Shown here: one piece after another, positions 15,586 to 19,363 of the stretch
Layout of the letters: each line of letters starts with the position of its first letter
Position numbering within the stretch: the first letter of the stretch is position 1
Assembly (NCBI GenBank): GCA_029983755.1
Contig: JASBYX010000031.1
Span: 1-19,363, forward strand
Direction: 5' to 3'
Source of the DNA: Anaerovoracaceae bacterium
GTDB lineage: Bacteria; Bacillota; Clostridia; Peptostreptococcales; Anaerovoracaceae
DNA: 19,363 nucleotides
The notes under the pieces: model-generated
Database searches by the model: none
What the model saw: the letters and a program-made list of their open reading frames with translations, nothing else
Told to the model about the DNA's origin: nothing
Translations under genes and position numbers: made by a program

Positions 15586-15825
15586 ATGGTTTTTGAAAAA
15601 ATCAGGGACATAATCGTTGATCAGCTAAAGCTTGAAGAGTCAATGGTGACTATGGACACTAATCTTATGAAGGATCTTGAAGCAGACTCACTGGATGCTG
15701 TAGAAATAATCATGGGCATCGAGGAAGAGTTCGATATTGAGATTCCTGATGAAGAAGCTGAACACTTCCAGCTGGTTGGTGATCTGGTTAAGTATGTTGA
15801 GGAAAATGCTGAGAACATTGATTAG
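15586..15825 (+). CDS. acpP: Acyl carrier protein
   Basis: 79 residues, standard ACP length and strongly acidic. EADSLDAVEIIMGIEEEF contains the DSL serine that takes the 4'-phosphopantetheine arm. ACP carries acyl chains in fatty acid synthesis in the cytoplasm. The reading frame is open back to 15445, but ATG 15586 with GGAGG (15576-15580) five bases upstream gives the normal ACP N-terminus, and the promoter lies between the two positions. It stands alone, with no fab genes beside it and its own promoter and terminator. Confidence 0.94.
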   Translation: MVFEKIRDIIVDQLKLEESMVTMDTNLMKDLEADSLDAVEIIMGIEEEFDIEIPDEEAEHFQLVGDLVKYVEENAENID

Positions 15826-15888
15826 TTTTTAGTTTTTAGTTTTGCTAACAGAGGATATGCTTTCAACTTGAGGGTAGATGACTATTTA

Positions 15889-15916
15889 CCGAGCTCTTCG
15901 AGGGCTTGGTTTTTTT
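15889..15916 (+). terminator. Rho-independent terminator after acpP
   Basis: An 8-bp stem (CCGAGCTC at 15889-15896 with GGGCTTGG at 15902-15909, including G-U pairs) closes a TTCGA loop and is followed by seven T (15910-15916). The rest of the 326-nt gap between acpP and rex (15826-16151) holds a short TTTTTAG triplication after the acpP stop, the rex promoter, and otherwise AT-rich sequence with no gene. Confidence 0.85.
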
Positions 15917-16055
15917 GTGGGGAAATCGCCTCATTGCTGCCTTTTTTCTTTCTAATTGCTTACTGGTAGAGACTTGTTGACACCAATCAATTCCATCTTG
16001 CAATATACCATCAATTTCAATTTATTGCATAATGAATGAAAAATTGAACATTGTG

Positions 16056-16064
16056 TGTTATAAT
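16056..16064 (+). promoter_or_regulatory. Extended -10 promoter of rex
   Basis: TGTTATAAT (16056-16064) is a perfect extended -10 with no good -35 at the expected distance. It gives a leader of about 80 nt. Two adjacent TTGACA copies (16113-16124) lie closer to the gene but have no matching -10. No canonical Rex operator (TTGTTAA-n4-TTAACAA type) is visible, so autoregulation is not shown. Confidence 0.5.
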
Positions 16065-16151
16065 TCTATCAAACAGGGTATTATAAGAGTGAATTTTTAG
16101 AACAAATATCTATTGACATTGACAAGTAAAAATTAATTTCGAGGTTTTAAA

Positions 16152-16823
16152 ATGAAGAGAACAACAAAGATTTCAAGTGCAGTTATCAAAAGACTTCCAA
16201 GATACAGAAGATATCTATATGAGCTCAAGAGAAAGGGCGTTGAGAAGATTTCCAGCAAGGAGTTTTCTGAGATCATCGGATATACGGCAAGCCAGATTAG
16301 GCAAGATTTGAACAACTTTGGAGGATTCGGACAGCAGGGGTACGGATACAGCGTTAGCGGTTTGTACAACGAAATAAGCGGAATTCTTGGACTTGATAAG
16401 GACTACAAGATGGTTGTTGTGGGTGCCGGTAATCTAGGTACCGCCATCGGAAACTATATAGCTTCATACAAGGGTGGATTCAACATGTACGCTGCTTTCG
16501 ATGTGAAAGAAGACCTCATTGGCAAAGAGATGAACGGATACAAGATTTTAGACAATGAAGATCTTGTAGATTATGTAGAGGAACACAATATAGATATTGG
16601 AATCATATGTGTGAACAAGGAGAATGCCCAGGCGATAGCAGATAGGCTAACTTTTGCAGGAGTTAAGGGTATATGGAACTTTGCTCCTGTGGATCTTGAA
16701 GTTCCTGACTGGGTCGCCATTGAAAATGTGCACCTTTCCGACAGCCTTCACTCACTTGCATATCATATTAAAGATATAGAAAAGTCTAAGATTGAGAAGA
16801 AGGCCAAGAAGGAGTCTAAGTAA
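16152..16823 (+). CDS. rex: Redox-sensing transcriptional repressor Rex
   Basis: 223 residues, typical of Rex. The N-terminal winged helix has ISSAVIKRLPRYRRYL and YTASQIRQDLNNFGGFGQQG, both highly conserved. The Rossmann domain has the NAD(H) loop VVGAGNLGTAIGNY near residue 90, and IWNFAPVDLEVP near 177. Rex binds DNA at low NADH/NAD+ and lets go when NADH builds up. In Clostridia it controls butyryl-CoA synthesis, hydrogenase and alcohol genes. GAGGT at 16141-16145 precedes the ATG. The lysine-rich tail of about 12 residues looks disordered. Genes of this window (the dehydrogenase, ptb/buk) are typical target types, but no operator was found to prove it. Confidence 0.95.
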   Translation: MKRTTKISSAVIKRLPRYRRYLYELKRKGVEKISSKEFSEIIGYTASQIRQDLNNFGGFGQQGYGYSVSGLYNEISGILGLDKDYKMVVVGAGNLGTAIGNYIASYKGGFNMYAAFDVKEDLIGKEMNGYKILDNEDLVDYVEEHNIDIGIICVNKENAQAIADRLTFAGVKGIWNFAPVDLEVPDWVAIENVHLSDSLHSLAYHIKDIEKSKIEKKAKKESK

Positions 16824-16903
16824 GGCAGGAGTTCGAAAAGCCAAATAGCTACAATAAGTGCTGGCTGTAAGAGCTCCCCATATAGCAGAATTTATAATAA
16901 AAC

Positions 16904-16935
16904 ACAAAGAAAAAACCGCTTCCTCTGAAGCGGTT
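16904..16935 (-). terminator. Terminator of the ferredoxin gene, facing rex
   Basis: AACCGCTTC (16914-16922) and GAAGCGGTT (16927-16935) form a perfect 9-bp stem with a CTCT loop. On the minus strand it is followed by a six-T run (complement of 16910-16915), so it mainly ends the ferredoxin transcript. An outer AAAACAC/GTGTTTT pairing exists. On the + strand only a weak TTTT follows, yet it may also stop rex transcripts. Nothing else is seen in 16824-17016. Confidence 0.85.
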
Positions 16936-17016
16936 CGTGTTTTAAATTGATATCTATGATGATGGAAAGCATGAACTTGTCATGCCTTCTGCATCAAAGA
17001 TAAACCGGTTGAGGGC

Positions 17017-17187
17017 CTATGCCTCTACAGGTGCTCCAGTTGGACATACACCGGCACAAGCGCCACAGTCGATGCAAGTATCAGCGTCGATAACGAAGAT
17101 TCCATCTCCTTCGCTGATAGCACCAGTTGGACATTCAGCTTCGCAAGCACCACAAGCGATGCAGCTATCTTCAATCTTATAAGCCAT
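17017..17187 (-). CDS. 2[4Fe-4S] ferredoxin, clostridial type
   Basis: 56 residues on the minus strand (ATG is the complement of 17185-17187, TAG the complement of 17017-17019). The protein begins MAYKIEDSCIACGACEAECP and has the two classical cluster motifs CxxCxxCxxxCP, the second being CIDCGACAGVCP. It is therefore a small, soluble low-potential electron carrier. AGGAGG (complement of 17195-17200) lies 7 nt upstream, a -10/-35 pair lies at 17226-17254, and a terminator follows. It is the natural acceptor for enzymes such as IorAB. It is divergent from the P-loop ATPase gene. Confidence 0.95.
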   Translation of the reverse strand: MAYKIEDSCIACGACEAECPTGAISEGDGIFVIDADTCIDCGACAGVCPTGAPVEA

Positions 17188-17225
17188 TTTAAATCCTCCT
17201 TTTTCAAATGTTTTTAACCGACTTC

Positions 17226-17254
17226 ATTATAACAGAAGGGAATAGATAAGTAAA
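17226..17254 (-). promoter_or_regulatory. Promoter of the ferredoxin gene
   Basis: On the minus strand: TTTACT (complement of 17249-17254), a 17-bp spacer and TATAAT (complement of 17226-17231). The -35 ends 2 nt before the ATG of the divergent gene at 17256. The -10 overlaps the palindrome TTATAA, which reads TATAAC (17228-17233) on the + strand and could serve the divergent gene. Confidence 0.7.
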
Positions 17255-17255
17255 G

Positions 17256-18170
17256 ATGAAAGTTTACACCTTAGTTGGAAAATCAGGGACAGGTAAAAGC
17301 TATCAAGCCCTGAGCCTTTGCAAGGATCTCGACATAGACGCCATCATAGATGATGGTCTTTTCATATATCACTCCCAAGTAATAGCCGGAATTTCAGCCA
17401 AACGCCAAAACACAACCATCGGCGCAATCAAGACTGCTCTATTCAGGCTGGATGAGCACAGAGATTCAGTCGTTTCAGCTCTGGCAAGGGTAAACCCCCA
17501 TTCAATTCTCGTAATCGGCACTTCTGATCGAATGATCAACAAAATAATAAGCCGTCTAAGTCTCCCAAATCCCGAGCCTGAAAATCAAATCTACATCGAA
17601 GAATTAACCACAGAGGAAGAGCGCCTCTTCGCTAGAAAGCAGAGATATTCCCAAGGTAAGCACGTAATTCCCGTTCCGACTCTTCAGCTAAAAAGAGACT
17701 TTGCCGGTTATTTCATTGACCCTCTGCAGGTTTTCAGAGACTTATCCCAAAGCTTACCTGTAATCCAAGGGATTCCAGGGATCACAGGAGGAATAGGATC
17801 GACACAGGGGGGTGGATCCCAGACAAGGGATATTGGAAAGGGCAAGAAAGGCAAACGTGCGCAAAGGAGAGATTTGACAGTTGTGAGACCAACGTATAGC
17901 TATGTTGGGGAATTCTTCATCTCTGACAAAGTTGTTGCTGATATTGCAAGGTGTGTAGGCAGAACAACGATAGGTGTCAAAAGTGTCGGTAAAGTTTACG
18001 GTAACACATCGATAGACGCCATGAGGGTTAACGTTTCAATCCTTGTAGATCGAAACGCAGATCCTTGGGAAACTGCCACAAGGTATCAAAAAAGACTCTT
18101 CGACATGGTGGAAAAAATGACAGCATTTAACATAGAAAACATTCGCGTAGAAGTTAAAGGAATGCGATGA
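17256..18170 (+). CDS. P-loop ATPase with Asp23-like C-terminal domain, function unknown
   Basis: 304 residues. A Walker A motif, GKSGTGKS, is at residues 8-15, right at the N-terminus. The next ~150 residues look like an NTPase core, with LVIGTSDRMINKI as a possible Walker-B-like strand. A glycine-rich, then very basic linker follows (about residues 170-208; GGIGSTQGGG, KGKKGKRAQRR). Residues ~209-304 resemble the Asp23/Gls24 (DUF322) fold: YVGEFFISDKVVADIARCVG and VNVSILVDRN. Asp23 proteins are linked to the cell envelope and alkaline stress. The role of the combination is not known to me. The ribosome binding site is poor (AGAAGGG at 17234-17240, 15 nt away). It is divergent from the ferredoxin gene and upstream of an oxidative DNA repair gene, which may only be neighbourhood. 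Confidence 0.75.
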   Translation: MKVYTLVGKSGTGKSYQALSLCKDLDIDAIIDDGLFIYHSQVIAGISAKRQNTTIGAIKTALFRLDEHRDSVVSALARVNPHSILVIGTSDRMINKIISRLSLPNPEPENQIYIEELTTEEERLFARKQRYSQGKHVIPVPTLQLKRDFAGYFIDPLQVFRDLSQSLPVIQGIPGITGGIGSTQGGGSQTRDIGKGKKGKRAQRRDLTVVRPTYSYVGEFFISDKVVADIARCVGRTTIGVKSVGKVYGNTSIDAMRVNVSILVDRNADPWETATRYQKRLFDMVEKMTAFNIENIRVEVKGMR

Positions 18171-18263
18171 ATATACAATAATGTTAAGCTTTAACGGGAC
18201 AGTATATGTATATAATTTAAAATGCATATAGTTTAATTGAATAGGAGTTGCAAGGACGATTAT

Positions 18264-19190
18264 ATGAACAAAATAGTTTTCAAAGATATCAAAGATTTCA
18301 ATCTGGATCACATATTTTTGTGCGGCCAGTGCTTTCGTTGGGAGCCTGTTGACATCACAAACGCTGAGAACCAAGCAGGCATTTACGAAGCAGACTGGGA
18401 AAAGCCATTATCCCCGGGCTACATCTACAATTCTAAACAGAGATACCTTGGCATCGCAGGCCGGTATTTTGCGCTGATGGAATATGAACCCTATGAGAGC
18501 ACACTAACCATAACAGGAAATGGGGATGAAGGTTTCTGGAGGAATTATTTGGATCTCGACAGAGACTATGGGGACATAAAGACGCGACTTATCAGAGAAG
18601 ACAGCACCATAGAAAAAGCAATAGATTTCGGCTCAGGAATTAGAATTTTGAACCAAGATCCATGGGAAACGATAGTCTCATTTATAATTTCACAAAATAA
18701 CCACATTCCGCGCATAAAGGGGTGCATCAACAACCTGGCTCTTCATTTCGGTGACGAGATTGAGGGGACTGAGATCGTTGGGGATGCAGTTGGCGGGGAT
18801 TTTCGTGCCTTTTCCGTTCCATCCCCTGAGGTTATGGGGAAGTTGACCGTGGAAGATCTTGCCCCGATTCGTCTTGGCTACAGGGCCAAGTATCTCGTGG
18901 AATCAGCAAAACAGGTTTGTGAGAGAGGGCTCCCTGGTACGTATGAGGAACTGCTTTCTTTGACAGGCGTGGGGCCAAAGGTGGCGAATTGCATTGCCTT
19001 GTTCGGACTCGGAGAGAGGCAGAGTTTTCCCATAGATGTTTGGGTAAAGCGTGTTATGAATCATGTTTACGGCCTTCCTGAAGATGATCTTAAGGGAATA
19101 GCTGAGTTTGCCGGGAAAAAATTCGGAGATCTTGGAGGCTATGCTCAGCAGTATCTGTTTTACTACATGAGGGAGCTTGATAGGAAATAG
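18264..19190 (+). CDS. 8-oxoguanine DNA glycosylase/AP lyase, OGG1 type
   Basis: 308 residues from ATG 18264, which has AAGGA (18252-18256) 7 nt upstream; an in-frame TTG at 18237 is less likely. The N-terminal OGG domain has LCGQCFRW near residue 17. The helix-hairpin-helix/GPD part shows LNQDPWETIVSFIISQNN, LGYRAKYLV and LTGVGPKVANCI, where Lys is the expected Schiff-base residue. The Asp of FPIDVWVKRV is the expected catalytic acid. It excises 8-oxoguanine opposite C and nicks the strand, repairing oxidative damage, which is useful in an anaerobe meeting oxygen. A weak TATAAT (18211-18216) lies upstream, with a GTTAA-n3-TTAAC inverted pair at 18183-18195. The last codons and the stop lie inside the first unit of a 19-nt repeat array. 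Confidence 0.9.
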   Translation: MNKIVFKDIKDFNLDHIFLCGQCFRWEPVDITNAENQAGIYEADWEKPLSPGYIYNSKQRYLGIAGRYFALMEYEPYESTLTITGNGDEGFWRNYLDLDRDYGDIKTRLIREDSTIEKAIDFGSGIRILNQDPWETIVSFIISQNNHIPRIKGCINNLALHFGDEIEGTEIVGDAVGGDFRAFSVPSPEVMGKLTVEDLAPIRLGYRAKYLVESAKQVCERGLPGTYEELLSLTGVGPKVANCIALFGLGERQSFPIDVWVKRVMNHVYGLPEDDLKGIAEFAGKKFGDLGGYAQQYLFYYMRELDRK

Positions 19191-19268
19191 ATAGTTTGAT
19201 AGGAAACAGAGAGCTTGATAGGAAACAGAGAGCTTGACAGGAAACAGAGAGCTTGACACTGAACAGGG
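19174..19268 (+). repeat. Five 19-nt tandem repeats (minisatellite) spanning the glycosylase stop codon
   Basis: Contiguous units at 19174-19192, 19193-19211, 19212-19230, 19231-19249 and a diverged 19250-19268. The consensus is AGCTTGATAGGAAACAGAG. Unit 1 codes for the last residues and stop of the glycosylase, so the array appears to have grown outward from the gene end. An inverted partial copy, CCTGTCAAGC (19310-19319), is the exact complement of 19232-19241. Confidence 0.9.
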
Positions 19269-19363
19269 TTTTTGAGGAGAAATAACGAAAGCAGATTTTT
19301 AGTAATTCCCCTGTCAAGCGCAAATGAAAATGTCCTAACTTTTTTCAAACATAAGCACTGATT
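19269..19363. other. Non-coding window end after the repeat array
   Basis: No gene, promoter or terminator is evident. The only structure is the inverted repeat fragment at 19310-19319, which could pair with unit 4 of the array across about 70 nt. Confidence 0.5.

Noticed and set aside
16982..17182. Plus-strand 66-residue ORF and a minus-strand 60-residue ORF over the ferredoxin region
   Set aside because: Both are shadows of the real minus-strand ferredoxin frame, which has both CxxCxxCxxxCP motifs, a ribosome binding site, a promoter and a terminator.
18183..18195. GTTAA-n3-TTAAC as a Rex operator upstream of the glycosylase gene
   Set aside because: Spacing and flanks do not match the TTGTTAA-n4-TTAACAA type; such short AT palindromes are expected by chance.
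19174..19268. CRISPR array
   Set aside because: The units are 19 nt and contiguous, without unique spacers, and no cas gene is near.
18903..19348. Several minus-strand ORFs rich in Leu, Ser, Phe and Cys at the window end, with repeated LCFLSSSLFPIKLS-like segments
   Set aside because: They are translations of the 19-nt tandem repeat read in shifting frames, have no ribosome binding site and lie antisense to the glycosylase gene.

Overview
The window looks like a chromosomal segment of a strictly anaerobic, amino-acid-fermenting member of the Bacillota (class Clostridia). The grounds are a flavodiiron protein, a rubredoxin-containing acyl-CoA dehydrogenase, indolepyruvate:ferredoxin oxidoreductase, Ptb and butyrate kinase, a Rex redox repressor, a clostridial 2[4Fe-4S] ferredoxin, strong GGAGG ribosome binding sites and sigma-A-type promoters. 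A relative of the Mogibacterium/Eubacterium/Anaerovoracaceae type is plausible, but the genus is a guess. No rRNA, tRNA, CRISPR array, phage or insertion sequence was seen.

Layout. (1) 3-2809: the 3' part of a three-domain protein (acyl-CoA dehydrogenase, then ETF-alpha FAD domain, then rubredoxin), overlapping by 1 nt with a flavodiiron protein gene and closed by a good terminator. (2) 3086-8951: ptb, iorA, iorB, a PLP aminotransferase and buk, all on the + strand behind a strong promoter with a structured leader. Together these form a complete route: amino acid -> 2-oxoacid -> acyl- or aryl-CoA -> acyl phosphate -> acid + ATP, with reduced ferredoxin as the second product. The iorB-aminotransferase gap holds a perfect hairpin and three 27-nt tandem repeats. 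(3) 9035-15409: a tightly packed, probably single operon encoding an Nfu-type Fe-S scaffold, an unknown protein, an ECF transporter S component (RibU-like), TsaE, a TsaB-RimI fusion, TsaD and an ABC-F ATPase. Several of these proteins carry low-complexity insertions. (4) 15586-16823: acyl carrier protein and Rex, each with its own promoter, with a terminator between them. (5) 17017-19190: a minus-strand ferredoxin gene missed by simple ORF calling, a divergent P-loop ATPase with an Asp23-like tail, and an OGG1-type 8-oxoguanine DNA glycosylase whose 3' end runs into a 19-nt minisatellite.

How it fits together. Region 2 makes reduced ferredoxin and ATP from amino acids. Region 1 is best read as an electron outlet from acyl-CoA, through two flavins and rubredoxin, to O2 or NO at the flavodiiron protein. 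Region 4 supplies the NADH/NAD+ sensor, and regions 3 and 5 supply flavin uptake, Fe-S assembly and a ferredoxin. The most unusual items are the fused acyl-CoA-to-rubredoxin protein coupled to fprA, the leader and intercistronic repeats of the amino-acid operon, and the repeat-bearing insertions in the t6A-operon proteins.
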